In this document: in pieces, positions 44,622 through 53,539 of the stretch
Position numbering within the stretch: the first letter of the stretch is position 1
How the letters are laid out: every line of letters begins with the position of its first letter
DNA from: Ralstonia sp. RRA
GTDB taxonomy: Bacteria; Pseudomonadota; Gammaproteobacteria; Burkholderiales; Burkholderiaceae
Length of the DNA: 64,000 bases
Reading direction: 5' to 3'
NCBI RefSeq assembly: GCF_037023145.1
Contig: NZ_CP146091.1
Coordinates: 744,001-808,000, forward strand
Notes under the pieces: model-generated
The model's input: only the letters and a program-made list of their open reading frames with translations
What the model was told of the DNA's origin: nothing
The model's database searches: none
Made by a program: the position numbers and the translations under genes

Positions 44622-45430
44622 GCGTCGGTTCGGTAAGTTTGCACTGCGACTTGCAGGGCGTTCTCGATCGAAGTGAGCCGTTGCTCGGGCTTCGTGAGCA
44701 TCTCGATGGAGATGTTGGGCAGTCGGGCAGCGTGCAGTGCAGTTGCAATGGTTGCGTGGTCGGTGGCGACTGAACCAAGTGGTGCGAGATCCGGCTCGCT
44801 TGCATGCACGTATCCAACTAGGTCCGCGCACTGACGCACTGTCTCGGAAGGGGATTCCTGATTGATCGTCATCGTGCCGGTGTCGAGATGCAACCGGACT
44901 GCTGGGTGATTGACTCGCGCCACGACATCGGCGGCTTCCAGCGTCGAGGTCATGAAGTTGCAGCCATACCGGGCCGGATTCGCTTCAAGACACAACGTCG
45001 TTCCGTTCTTTGCAGCAATATCTCCCGCGCGACGGAAGAACTCGGTAGCCACGGCGTCAACGGTGACCGGATCCAAATGTCCGCGGTCGCGGCATTTCGG
45101 AGACCCAAACACCAGCGGGCCGATGCCCAGACCCCCAGCCACGCGGCACACATGGGTCAAATGATCCAGCATCGCAGGCTGCGTGTCCTTGTCAAACAGA
45201 TTGAGGCCGGTACGACCGAAAAACAGTGACTGCATGCCCAGCAGGGAAACGCCGCGCCCCTCCCAAACCGCTCGCACAAAAGCGACATCTTCCTGCGTTG
45301 CGGACGCGACATCCGGGAAATACTTTCCGGGGGCAATGTCGATTGCGTCGATCCTGTAACGATTGAGCAGGGCCGCTACCGCTTCGTCGTCTGTTGGCTC
45401 CCAGGCGATGTTTGAAATGGAAATCTTCAT
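44618..45430 (-). CDS. Sugar phosphate isomerase/epimerase-like TIM barrel
   Basis: 270 aa of the AP-endonuclease-2/xylose-isomerase-like superfamily. It starts MKISISNIAWEPTDDEAVA and has LVFGSPKCRDRG, the metal-ligand motif LCLEANP, and HLDTGTM and VHASEPDLAP as the later metal-binding strands. Such enzymes isomerise or epimerise sugars, or act on inositol derivatives. In this operon it should act on the sugar being built. It overlaps the downstream membrane protein and follows the reductase by 2 bases. Confidence 0.85.
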   Translation of the reverse strand: MKISISNIAWEPTDDEAVAALLNRYRIDAIDIAPGKYFPDVASATQEDVAFVRAVWEGRGVSLLGMQSLFFGRTGLNLFDKDTQPAMLDHLTHVCRVAGGLGIGPLVFGSPKCRDRGHLDPVTVDAVATEFFRRAGDIAAKNGTTLCLEANPARYGCNFMTSTLEAADVVARVNHPAVRLHLDTGTMTINQESPSETVRQCADLVGYVHASEPDLAPLGSVATDHATIATALHAARLPNISIEMLTKPEQRLTSIENALQVAVQTYRTDA

Positions 45431-45432
45431 GC

Positions 45433-46227
45433 TTAGGCGGCCTCGGTCAGAAGTCGATGGTGCTGCGCATAGGCGCGAATCGCCAAGAGGCTTTCACGCT
45501 TGCTGTATTGGTAGCGTGGCGAGTCGGCGCCGAACATGCCAGCGTGCAGGCTCTGCAGGTCATATATTGGCGCCGGCCGCTGCGCGACCTCGGGCGGCAC
45601 TTCCAGGTGGCGTCCGAATACCGATACTGCAATCTCTTCTACCCTCAAGGGTTCCGCCGTCAGGTGTACTAGCGACAAGGATTGCTTGAGCGCCAATTGG
45701 ATATCGTTCCACAGGTTCACCATCGGGTAGAACTGGAACACGCCTCGCGGATCGATTTGCGCCACATTGTTTTCATGCGCCATGTCGTAGATCACGTTCT
45801 TGCGCAAACCCGGACCGACCAACCCAGGCAGGCGAACGATCAAGTGCTGCCCAAACTGTTCACGCACGAACGACTCGAGCGCATATCGATGCAATCCATA
45901 CGGTTGCAGGCGGCTGGTATCGACCGTGGTTTCCTCGTTGACGCCAACGGGGTTGTGGAACACGTCAACAGTACTAAGCAGCACGAACGTTTTTGCCTGG
46001 ACGCCGCGCAATGCGCTGACTAGCCGGTCAATGCTGGCGCGATCGGCTTCGGGTTGCTGGTTCGCAAGCCATTTCTGACCGGGCGCGCCCGCGCACAGAA
46101 CCAAGTCATAACTTCCGCCTTGGATCTCATCAATGTTGGAGGAGCGAAAACGACGCTCGGTGGGGCATTGGCGCAGCAGGGTGCTGCCGACAAAGCCACT
46201 GAACCCAATCAGTGCAGTTCCTGCCAT
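45433..46227 (-). CDS. NAD(P)-dependent sugar epimerase/reductase-like protein
   Basis: 264 aa extended-SDR-like protein. It starts MAGTALIGFSGFVGSTLL with a G-x-x-G-x-x-G dinucleotide motif. VLLSTVDVFHNPVGVNE, the Y-x-x-x-K-like YGLHRYALE (Lys replaced by Arg at YxxxR) and IVRLPGLVGPGLRKN follow the extended-SDR layout. The active-site lysine is not in its normal place, so catalysis is uncertain. It is part of the island operon between the FAD enzyme and the TIM barrel. Confidence 0.8.
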   Translation of the reverse strand: MAGTALIGFSGFVGSTLLRQCPTERRFRSSNIDEIQGGSYDLVLCAGAPGQKWLANQQPEADRASIDRLVSALRGVQAKTFVLLSTVDVFHNPVGVNEETTVDTSRLQPYGLHRYALESFVREQFGQHLIVRLPGLVGPGLRKNVIYDMAHENNVAQIDPRGVFQFYPMVNLWNDIQLALKQSLSLVHLTAEPLRVEEIAVSVFGRHLEVPPEVAQRPAPIYDLQSLHAGMFGADSPRYQYSKRESLLAIRAYAQHHRLLTEAA

Positions 46228-46246
46228 GGAGTGATTCTCTCTACAT

Positions 46247-47353
46247 TCAATGGGGCAAAGCTTCGTCATCGAGCTTGGCCAGGATGTCGTACACGTTGTC
46301 GATCTTGCCGCCCAGGATGTTGTAGGCGCCCGCGATACCCGGCACCGGCTCATAGTAGATAGGGCGCCCGTCATCGATCTCGTTGCGCGCCAGCACGGTC
46401 TTGACCTCGAAGAGCGAGTCGCGCACAACTGCTCGTTGCAACGAAGGCATCAGCCGAGCGGCGTCGCGGATCATGCGATCTGCATGGGATTGCTTGTGGT
46501 ACTGCTGCAGTATCGTGTTCGGGTCAGCCGTTCCTTGTTCATGCCACTGCATGTGAGGGGTGTAGCGCACGTGCGAGAGGGTGTGAAGGCCGCGACTGGG
46601 AAACGGCATGCAGGAAAAGAACGGGCCATCCATGACGGTGACACCGATATTCCTGAGCTCCGCGGGCGGCTCGATCAACGCCATCTCCGTGATCTCGTGC
46701 TTGAGCGAGGCCTGCACACGGCCCTCCGAGGAGAAAACGGTTCGCAGACCGCTGTATGTACAGTTGAACAGATAGCGGGATCGCTCGAAGCGCGAAGAGC
46801 CGTCTGGCTCAACCAACTCAACCTGGATACCGTTGTCTATGGGCAGAATATCCCGTACGGTATGACCAAGCATGAGGTCGATGCCGGTCTGCGCAATTGT
46901 TTCATGGGCCCAACGCCGCAGGGAGACTGCATTGAATGCGTACTCTTGCACAACGTAGACCGCGTCGACATGGCGCGAGGTGAAAAGGGTTCTCAGGGCT
47001 GGCGGCGCGGGTTGTAGCTTTGCGCCAATTTCCTGGCAGAAGCGCTCGAACTGTCGAGGCGACACCTTGGAGTCTCGCGCAATCGCATAGATCTTGGTGA
47101 ACTGATCGACGACAGCGAACGGAAAATCTCTGACGAAGTGCGGCAGGTTGGCCCGACTTCGGAATGCGGTGACAAAGCTGCGCGGGTAGTGATATCCATT
47201 ATGGACGCGTGCTTGGTTGCATAGAGAAGCGCGTGTGAGCAGTTCCGTTTCGCGCTCGATGATCGCGACCTTGCCAAAGCGGCGCCGGCGCTTCAGATAG
47301 TCCGCAATGGCGACGCCATAAAAACCGCCACCCACGACAATGGCGTCACGCAT
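46247..47353 (-). CDS. FAD-dependent oxidoreductase, DAO family
   Basis: 368 aa. The N-terminal Rossmann motif is MRDAIVVGGGFYGVAIADYLKRRR with E at the end of beta-2 (IIERETELLTRASLCNQARVHNGYHYPRS). The last motif suggests the amino-acid/amine oxidase (DAO) branch. The C-terminus NILGGKIDNVYDILAKLDDE is the FAD-ribityl closing strand. It would oxidise a sugar, an amino-sugar or an alcohol in the operon's product. It overlaps the upstream glycosyltransferase by 8 bases and precedes the reductase-like gene by 20. Confidence 0.87.
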   Translation of the reverse strand: MRDAIVVGGGFYGVAIADYLKRRRRFGKVAIIERETELLTRASLCNQARVHNGYHYPRSFVTAFRSRANLPHFVRDFPFAVVDQFTKIYAIARDSKVSPRQFERFCQEIGAKLQPAPPALRTLFTSRHVDAVYVVQEYAFNAVSLRRWAHETIAQTGIDLMLGHTVRDILPIDNGIQVELVEPDGSSRFERSRYLFNCTYSGLRTVFSSEGRVQASLKHEITEMALIEPPAELRNIGVTVMDGPFFSCMPFPSRGLHTLSHVRYTPHMQWHEQGTADPNTILQQYHKQSHADRMIRDAARLMPSLQRAVVRDSLFEVKTVLARNEIDDGRPIYYEPVPGIAGAYNILGGKIDNVYDILAKLDDEALPH

Positions 47354-48377
47354 GCGGCGCCGGCGATGATTGAGAGACTGCCGATACGGGGATGGCATCC
47401 GCCGTGTCCTCGACATTGAGTCTTTGGCGCCGGCTGACAATGCTGCTGCCGAATTCTTGCCCAATATGGTAGGCCGGTTCTTTTGAATTGACCGACCGCA
47501 TATGAGTGACGTATTCGCCAAGCACCAGTAACACCATTGAGAGCAGGAAAAACATCGCTGATTGCTGAAGCGACAGCGTAACCCACCCCTCCGCGACATG
47601 GGGCTTGACGAGCGCGATAATCACGACATACAAGGAATACAGGATATTCCCGAGGGCTCCGAACAGTGCCAGCGCCGTCACCATCCGCATGGGTCGCGAC
47701 GTCGATGACACCATGAGCTGTAGGGCACGATCCACGCCGTCCAGCAGGGAGCGTTGACGGTGCCCGTGGGGTGTCCAGCGACCTGTGATGCTGGTCTTGC
47801 TGAAGCCGGCCGTGGCGGGCAAATGCCGGTAGGCGAGTTCCGGCGTCCCGTGGCGCTGAATGAAGTTGATGACGTTGCGGCTGATCAGGCGGAAGTGAGG
47901 CGCCTCCATGGACAGTCGCACTCCGTGCATGTTTTCGTACAACCGATCAAAGATGTTCGAGCCCAGGCGGTACAACCAGCCCTCGGCACTTTCGTCTTGA
48001 TTCTGCACGAACACCACCTCGTGTCCGGCGGTGGCTTTCGCCAGCATGGGCATGAGCAACTGCACGTCGTCGCACAGCGGATCGATTACGGCAACGAAAT
48101 CGCCGAGGGCGTGTTCGCTCCCCGCCCACGCAGCTGTTTCGAAGGAGACTTGCTTAGTGAGGGCAAATACCTGAACGTTTGGCAAGGCATCGTCCGCCAG
48201 AGCAGCCTTGAGCGCGAGTAGTGAGTCGTCATCCGAGGCATTGTCGACGACGAGGAGTTCGTAGTCGCTCACACTGTCCTTCAGTGTTGCGATAAGCGTT
48301 GTGAGCGTATTCCGAAGCAACGCGGCGTCATTTCGGGCAACGATGACGACGGAAAGAAATAAGGGATATTCGACCAT
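47346..48377 (-). CDS. GT2 glycosyltransferase with membrane helices (GtrB/DPMS type)
   Basis: 343 aa from MVEYPLFLSVV. The GT-A motif is VVIVARNDAALLRNTL with VVDNASDDDS, followed by FVAVIDPLCDD. Two C-terminal membrane helices (MVTALALFGALGNILYSLYVVIIALV and MFFLLSMVLLVLGEYVTHMR) are typical of bactoprenol glucosyltransferases. It is the first gene of a minus-strand operon of six, and likely initiates a sugar-lipid intermediate. A TTGACA lies about 55 bases upstream of the ATG, but no good -10 accompanies it. Confidence 0.88.
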   Translation of the reverse strand: MVEYPLFLSVVIVARNDAALLRNTLTTLIATLKDSVSDYELLVVDNASDDDSLLALKAALADDALPNVQVFALTKQVSFETAAWAGSEHALGDFVAVIDPLCDDVQLLMPMLAKATAGHEVVFVQNQDESAEGWLYRLGSNIFDRLYENMHGVRLSMEAPHFRLISRNVINFIQRHGTPELAYRHLPATAGFSKTSITGRWTPHGHRQRSLLDGVDRALQLMVSSTSRPMRMVTALALFGALGNILYSLYVVIIALVKPHVAEGWVTLSLQQSAMFFLLSMVLLVLGEYVTHMRSVNSKEPAYHIGQEFGSSIVSRRQRLNVEDTADAIPVSAVSQSSPAPHA

Positions 48378-48510
48378 AGAGAGGCGAGTCTTAGGACACG
48401 GTCCAACCAAGTGTCGCTGTGATACCGTAAGTGTCAATAACAATTGTCGCATGTACGTGCGAAGCCTTCTGAATTGAGACGTATTTTTGCCGTCCAAGAC
48501 GCCCATCCTC

Positions 48511-48996
48511 ATGCGCCTCTATCTCGCCGGCCCCGATGTCTTCCGTCTGCAACCTGCGGCGCATGGCGAAGTGCTCAAGGCGCTGTGCGCGGCATTCGAC
48601 TTCATCGGCCTATACCCGCTCGACAACGCAATCGCCCCACAAGCCAATGGTCCGGCGACCGCCGCCGAGATCTACCGACAAAACATCGCACTGATCGATT
48701 CGGCGGACGCCGTGATCGCCAATGTGGCGGACTTCCGCGGCTATGAGCCGGACTCCGGCACGTGCTTCGAGATTGGCTATGCCATTGCGCGCGGCAAAGA
48801 CGTGTGGTGCTACAACGTGCCCGCCGCGCCACTCCTCACGCAGGTACCGAACACCCAAGGCAGTGACGCCGACGGCTGGACCGTGGAGGACTTCGGTTTG
48901 CCGCGCAACCTGATGATCGCGTGCAGCAGCCGCCTGGTGGTGGGTGATGCGCGTGCATGCCTGGAGCGGATGCACGCCCATTACGCGGGTGTGTAG
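48511..48996 (+). CDS. Nucleoside 2-deoxyribosyltransferase-like protein
   Basis: 161 aa. MRLYLAGPDVFR matches the family start, and EPDSGTCFEIGYAIARGK contains the catalytic Glu region. The family transfers deoxyribose or ribose between bases, or hydrolyses nucleotides. The ATG at 48511 is chosen over a TTG at 48487; neither has a strong ribosome-binding site. It is divergent from the glycan operon and marks the edge of the acquired stretch. Confidence 0.9.
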   Translation: MRLYLAGPDVFRLQPAAHGEVLKALCAAFDFIGLYPLDNAIAPQANGPATAAEIYRQNIALIDSADAVIANVADFRGYEPDSGTCFEIGYAIARGKDVWCYNVPAAPLLTQVPNTQGSDADGWTVEDFGLPRNLMIACSSRLVVGDARACLERMHAHYAGV

Positions 48997-49104
48997 TTGC
49001 GCATAGTCGCGCGGCCGATATGCGTATGCGGATTGCTTCCTTCAGGGCGGCAGGGGCTGTCCGTATAGTGCCTGCACCGGATAACCCGCCGGAAGAGGCA
49101 CCGC

Positions 49105-50277
49105 ATGAAGCTCGACGACCTGCATCAACTCCCTGATCTCACACACCTGTTGGCCGAACTGGCCTCCACCGCTGCGCAACGCGATCAGCAAGGCGGTCAT
49201 GCTGCGCATGAGAAGGCAGCAATTGCACGCGCAGGTTTACTGCCGTTGGTCATCCCCACCCAGTACGGCGGGGCAGGTGCAGGCTGGGCCGATGCCTTCG
49301 CCGCCGTGCGTGCCATCGCTGCGGTCGACAGCTCCCTCGGGCATCTGCTGGCCTTCCAGTACCTGCAGACCACCACGGTGTATCTGTATGGCTCTGACGC
49401 GCAGCGCGAACGCTTTCTACGCCCGACTGCGGAGCTGGGCTGGTGGTGGGGCAACGCCGTCAACCCGCTCGACCATCGGCTGCGCGCGCAGCGCTCCGGC
49501 AGTGGCTGGGTGCTTGATGGGGAAAAGGGCTTCTGTTCGGGCACGCTGGGCTCAAACATGATGGTGGTGTCAGCCCATGATGAGGCGAGTGGCAAGACCG
49601 TAGTCGCTGTGGTGCCGACGGCGCGCTACGGCATCACGGTGCGCGACGACTGGCATCCCATCGGCCAGCGCCAGACCGATAGCGCCACCGTGCAGTTTCG
49701 CCATGTGCAGGTGAGCGAAGACGAAGTGCTGGCCGGGCCCGACAACGTCTTCACGCCGTATCAGACCTTGCGCTCGTGTGTTGCGCAGAACGTGCTGGTC
49801 AATCTCTACACCGGCATTGCCGCGGGCGCGCTGGATGAGGCGCGCAAGGTCACGCTGCATGCGTCGCGGCCGTGGCTCACTTCCGGCGTGGAGCGCGCGG
49901 CGGACGACCCTTATCAGATCCAGCGCTTTGGCGAGATGCGCGTGCAATGGCTCGCCGCTGAAGCCTTGGCCGATCGTGCCATCCAGCGGCTGGACCGCGC
50001 GTGGCGCAAGGGGGCTGCGCTCACCGCTGACGAGCGCGCCGAGGTCTCGCTCTTCACGGCCGAAGCCAAGGTGGCGGCACATCGTGCGGCGCTGTTCATC
50101 AGCCAGGAAATGTTCGAGGCAACGGGCGCGCGCTCTACCAAGGCCGCACTCGCGCTGGACCGCTTCTGGCGCAACGCACGCACGCATACGCTGCACGATC
50201 CGCTCGACTACAAGCTGCGCGCCATTGGCCGCTACGCGCTGGAAGGCATCCTGCCGGATGCCACGGTCTACGGCTGA
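49105..50277 (+). CDS. Acyl-CoA dehydrogenase-like flavin monooxygenase (SfnB/DszC type)
   Basis: 390 aa with the acyl-CoA dehydrogenase fold. The N-terminal part has LLPLVIPTQYGGAGAGWADA and GLVL-like central segments; the C-terminal FWRNARTHTLHDPLDYKLR is the hallmark of the DszC/SfnB monooxygenase branch rather than of true dehydrogenases. This branch oxidises dibenzothiophene, dimethyl sulfone or alkyl sulfur compounds with FMNH2. It lies next to a TauD-like dioxygenase, so a role in sulfur scavenging is inferred. GGAAGAGGC precedes the ATG. Confidence 0.85.
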   Translation: MKLDDLHQLPDLTHLLAELASTAAQRDQQGGHAAHEKAAIARAGLLPLVIPTQYGGAGAGWADAFAAVRAIAAVDSSLGHLLAFQYLQTTTVYLYGSDAQRERFLRPTAELGWWWGNAVNPLDHRLRAQRSGSGWVLDGEKGFCSGTLGSNMMVVSAHDEASGKTVVAVVPTARYGITVRDDWHPIGQRQTDSATVQFRHVQVSEDEVLAGPDNVFTPYQTLRSCVAQNVLVNLYTGIAAGALDEARKVTLHASRPWLTSGVERAADDPYQIQRFGEMRVQWLAAEALADRAIQRLDRAWRKGAALTADERAEVSLFTAEAKVAAHRAALFISQEMFEATGARSTKAALALDRFWRNARTHTLHDPLDYKLRAIGRYALEGILPDATVYG

Positions 50278-50373
50278 GCGCGTATCGATCTGCGCTTTCC
50301 TTCGTTGGCACATGGCCAGCGCGGGCGGTGTAATGTGGAATTCGTTCGCTGCCGTGAACTGTCTACTTACATC

Positions 50374-51288
50374 ATGTCTGACGTTGCCCTCGCCACCCCG
50401 GCTGCCCCTGAGGCGCCTGCCGTTCATACCACCCGTTTCCACGTCCGTCGTCTGCCTGATGCGCCGCTCGGCGCCGAGATTCTGGGGCTTGCCGATGCGG
50501 CCAACCTGTCCGATGCCGACATCGCCGCCATCCGCCAGGCGTGGCTTGCGCACGATGGTTTGCTCGTCTTCCGCGACGTGCAGCTCACACCGCAGTCGCA
50601 AGTCGAATTCAGCCGCCGTTTTGGTCCGTTGCAGGTGCACGTGCTCAACCAGTTTCATCTGGCGGGGCACCCGGAAATCCTGGTGGTCTCCAACGTGGTG
50701 GAGAACGGCAAGCCGATCGGCCTGGGAGATGCAGGGCGCGACTGGCACTCGGATCTCTCGTACAAGCCGCTGCCGAGCCTGGGCTCGCTGCTGCTGACGC
50801 GTGAACTGCCGGAGGAGGGTGGCGATACGCTGTTTGCCAACATGGTCCGCGCCTTCGAGACGCTGCCGGCCGAACTCAAGCGCGTGATCGAGGGCCGCCG
50901 CGCGGTGCATTCGTACGTGTACCGCTACGAGCGCTTGCGTGTGCTATCGACCTGGCGTCCACCGCTGTCGCAGGCGCAGATTGATGCTGTGCCACCGGTC
51001 GATCATCCGGTCGTGCGCACGCACCCGGAGACGGGCAAGCGCGCGCTCTTCGTCAACGAAGGCTTTACCTCGCACATCCTTGGTCTTCCGGAAGACGAAA
51101 GCACCAGCGTGCTGGAGCAGCTCTTCGCCCACAGCGTTCGCGCAGACAACGTCTACACGCACCAATGGCGCGCGGGTGACATGCTGTTCTGGGACAACCG
51201 CTCGACCATCCATTTCGCGCCCGGCTGCCCCGACACCTATCGCCGCACGCTGCATCGCACGACGATCGAGGGCGATGTTCCTGTCTAA
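50374..51288 (+). CDS. TauD/TfdA family alpha-ketoglutarate-dependent dioxygenase
   Basis: 304 aa. The iron triad is visible: H-x-D in DWHSDLSY and the distal His in STIHFAPG, with the 2-oxoglutarate Arg in YRRTLHR. It starts MSDVALATPAAPE. TauD-family enzymes hydroxylate sulfonates such as taurine or herbicide ethers, releasing sulfite or phenols. Beside the SfnB-like monooxygenase it probably releases sulfur from an organosulfur compound. The exact substrate is not readable. Confidence 0.92.
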   Translation: MSDVALATPAAPEAPAVHTTRFHVRRLPDAPLGAEILGLADAANLSDADIAAIRQAWLAHDGLLVFRDVQLTPQSQVEFSRRFGPLQVHVLNQFHLAGHPEILVVSNVVENGKPIGLGDAGRDWHSDLSYKPLPSLGSLLLTRELPEEGGDTLFANMVRAFETLPAELKRVIEGRRAVHSYVYRYERLRVLSTWRPPLSQAQIDAVPPVDHPVVRTHPETGKRALFVNEGFTSHILGLPEDESTSVLEQLFAHSVRADNVYTHQWRAGDMLFWDNRSTIHFAPGCPDTYRRTLHRTTIEGDVPV

Positions 51289-51746
51289 AGCCCGGCCTCG
51301 CGCAGCCGCGCATCAATGCTGGCGAGCGTGAGCGTCTGTGCGAAGAGCCGTGCGAGGGATTGGCTGGCGTGCTGTGAGACCACCTCTGCGGTGGCCCAGC
51401 GGTACGCGTCCATCTCTGGGATCATGCGCCCCGTGTGATAGCTGTTGAACATCGAGGTGCAGGTCAGCGTGTCGAGCGTGACATCGGCGCGGCGCAGGCG
51501 TGTGGCAAACAGATGCAACTCCTTGTCACGCCGGAACGGAACGCGGCCGAGTTCGACCAGCGCGTGGCCATCGAGGTCGAGGCCGGTTTCTTCACGCGTC
51601 TCGCGTAATGCGGTATCGCGGTAGCTTTCGCCCGGTTCAGGGGCCCCCTTGGGGATGTCCCAGTGGCGCGTTTCCGTGGCATGGGCGAGCAGGACCTCGG
51701 CGTCTTCGTTGAGCAGCACGAGGCCACAGGACAGGGCGATCGGCAT
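51285..51746 (-). CDS. NUDIX hydrolase
   Basis: 153 aa. A complete Nudix box G-x5-E-x7-REUXEE-x-G-x-U is visible as GAPEPGESYRDTALRETREETGLDL. It resembles Ap4A/ADP-ribose or NADH-type pyrophosphatases. Its 3' end overlaps the TauD-like stop by 4 bases on the opposite strand, and it lies 3 bases from the fetB stop. Substrate unknown. Confidence 0.93.
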   Translation of the reverse strand: MPIALSCGLVLLNEDAEVLLAHATETRHWDIPKGAPEPGESYRDTALRETREETGLDLDGHALVELGRVPFRRDKELHLFATRLRRADVTLDTLTCTSMFNSYHTGRMIPEMDAYRWATAEVVSQHASQSLARLFAQTLTLASIDARLREAGL

Positions 51747-51748
51747 GG

Positions 51749-52558
51749 CTACTTGCCCCCACCGCGCTGCACGATGTGCGCGGTCAGCAACTGGTGATCA
51801 CGGCTGAACAGGCGCCGGTAGGCGAGCAGCACTGCCGCCACCGTGCCAAGCCCGGAGGACGCCGCCAGCAAAAACATGATGACGATCTGGTAGCGCACGG
51901 CCTCCAGTGGCGACTGCCCGGCGAGCACCTGGCCGGTCATCATGCCCGGCAGGCTCACCACACCCACGACAGACATCTGGTTGATGATCGGCGTCAAGCC
52001 GGCGCGCACGGCGGTTCGTGCGGCGTTGCGTGCCGCCTCCCAGCGCGTGCCGCCCAGTGCAAGCACTGTCTCCACCTGGTCACGTGTCGCGATCAGCTCG
52101 CCGGTCATACGCTCCAGCGCCAGGCCGACGCCCGTGAGCGTGTTGCCGAGAATCATCCCCATGATCGGAATCGCGTACTGCGGTTCGTACCACGGCCGCG
52201 CATGCAGCACGACGATCAACCCGATCGCGCCGATCAGCCACGTGCTGCCGAACACGGACAGCGTCCCGTCGATTCGCAGCCCCGCATAGCCACGCGCGCC
52301 GCGGCTGCCAGTGGCGTGCCCCGCAATCAGCGTCATGACGGTAACCACGCCCAGCACCACCATCCAGTACGCATGGGCGAACACCCATTCGAGCACGAAC
52401 CCGATGGCCAGCAATTGCACGACGGTACGCACGGCAGCCCATGCGAGGCGTCGCTCCAGCCCGAGACCCAACCCGATCGACAGCGCGCCGTTCACGAGGA
52501 TCAGCGCCGCCGCGATGCCGACCTGCCAGGCAGAGAGCGTCAGTTCTTGCCCGTTCAT
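51749..52558 (-). CDS. fetB: ABC transporter permease FetB
   Basis: 269 aa UPF0014/FetB membrane protein with about six to seven helices. Motifs include VQLLAIGFVLEWVF, GMILGNTLTGVGLALERM and SVVGVVSLPGMMTGQVLAG. With FetA it is a predicted iron exporter that protects against oxidative stress. The ATG at 52558 overlaps the fetA stop (ATGA). The upstream frame extension to 52684 is a shadow. Confidence 0.93.
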   Translation of the reverse strand: MNGQELTLSAWQVGIAAALILVNGALSIGLGLGLERRLAWAAVRTVVQLLAIGFVLEWVFAHAYWMVVLGVVTVMTLIAGHATGSRGARGYAGLRIDGTLSVFGSTWLIGAIGLIVVLHARPWYEPQYAIPIMGMILGNTLTGVGLALERMTGELIATRDQVETVLALGGTRWEAARNAARTAVRAGLTPIINQMSVVGVVSLPGMMTGQVLAGQSPLEAVRYQIVIMFLLAASSGLGTVAAVLLAYRRLFSRDHQLLTAHIVQRGGGK

Positions 52559-53229
52559 TGTGTCGCCCCGGTACGCAGTCGGCCGGCTTCCATGCGCCAG
52601 TGCTGTTGGCCGATGCGCGCGGCCTGCTCCGGATCGTGCGTGATCCACACCCAGGCGCACCGGTCGGGTGCCCGGGCAATCCAATGCTGCAGCAGTGCTT
52701 CAATGGCACGCGCGGAGGCGGGGTCCAGGGCAGCGGTCGGCTCGTCGAGCAGCAGCACGGCGGGATCGGTTTGCAGGGTGCGGACGAGCGCGGCAATCTG
52801 CGCCTCGCCGCCGGAAAGGTCGGTGGCGGTCTTGTCGAGAAAGCTCGCATCGCGCTCGGCACGGGCCAGCATGGTGATGGCGGCGTCGCGGTCAAACGAT
52901 GCGTGCCCCTGACGTGCATGCAGTTGATAAGGCAGGCGGAGGTTGTCTTCCACCGTACCCGGCAGCAGCGCGGGGCGCTGGCGCATGTAGGCGACCTGAC
53001 AGCGATAGGCCGGGACGGCGCGCGCGGCAATCGTCTCACCGCGCCATGTCACATGACCGTCATCGACGGGGTCCAGCAGGGCCAACGCACGCAGCAACAC
53101 ACTCTTGCCGGCGCCCGACGGGCCGGTGAGCGCAATGCGTTCGCCCGGCCGTACGGCAAGCGAAGTCGGGTGCAGTAGCGTGGCACCGGTGCGTGCGTCG
53201 CGGCGGTGCAGGTCAGTGGCGGTCAGCAT
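52555..53229 (-). CDS. fetA: ABC transporter ATP-binding protein FetA
   Basis: 224 aa ATPase. Walker A is GPSGAGKS, the signature is LSGGEAQIAAL and Walker B is AVLLLDEPTAALDP. The late H-loop is WITHDPEQA. It pairs with FetB for predicted iron (or related metal) export. The stop overlaps fetB by 4 bases, so translation is coupled. Confidence 0.92.
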   Translation of the reverse strand: MLTATDLHRRDARTGATLLHPTSLAVRPGERIALTGPSGAGKSVLLRALALLDPVDDGHVTWRGETIAARAVPAYRCQVAYMRQRPALLPGTVEDNLRLPYQLHARQGHASFDRDAAITMLARAERDASFLDKTATDLSGGEAQIAALVRTLQTDPAVLLLDEPTAALDPASARAIEALLQHWIARAPDRCAWVWITHDPEQAARIGQQHWRMEAGRLRTGATQ

Positions 53230-53539
53230 GGTGTCGGCAGGGCGTGTTGCGTACGGTACGGCATCAATGCAGGGCTTTTATGCATTATGCATATGAGCGG
53301 GTGGGGCGATCCTCCGTCGAAATCCCTCAATCGCTTGCACACACGATCTGCGGTTGCCGCGCCACTGCGCGATTCGCGTGCCATGCGGGGCGACACCTAA
53401 CCTGAACGGACGGTGTTGCAGGCTCTGACGCACGGTGGATGTCGGACGAATCCGACATCGCATTCAGTGACGGGAGGGTCGCCATTTACGCACGCCGGGC
53501 ATAGGATCGAATCATCACAAGAAGCGATGGGAGGGCGCC
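53230..53539. other. Intergenic region with ATGCAT repeat
   Basis: 310 bases with no supported gene, between the divergent fetA and a hypothetical. The tandem ATGCAT-T-ATGCAT (53280-53292) is a short palindrome about 50 bases upstream of fetA. I cannot name a regulator for it. It does not match a Fur box. Confidence 0.4.

Noticed and set aside
49570..50910. 446-codon minus-strand frame opposite the SfnB-like and TauD-like genes
   Set aside because: Spans two genes and their gap; no domain pattern.
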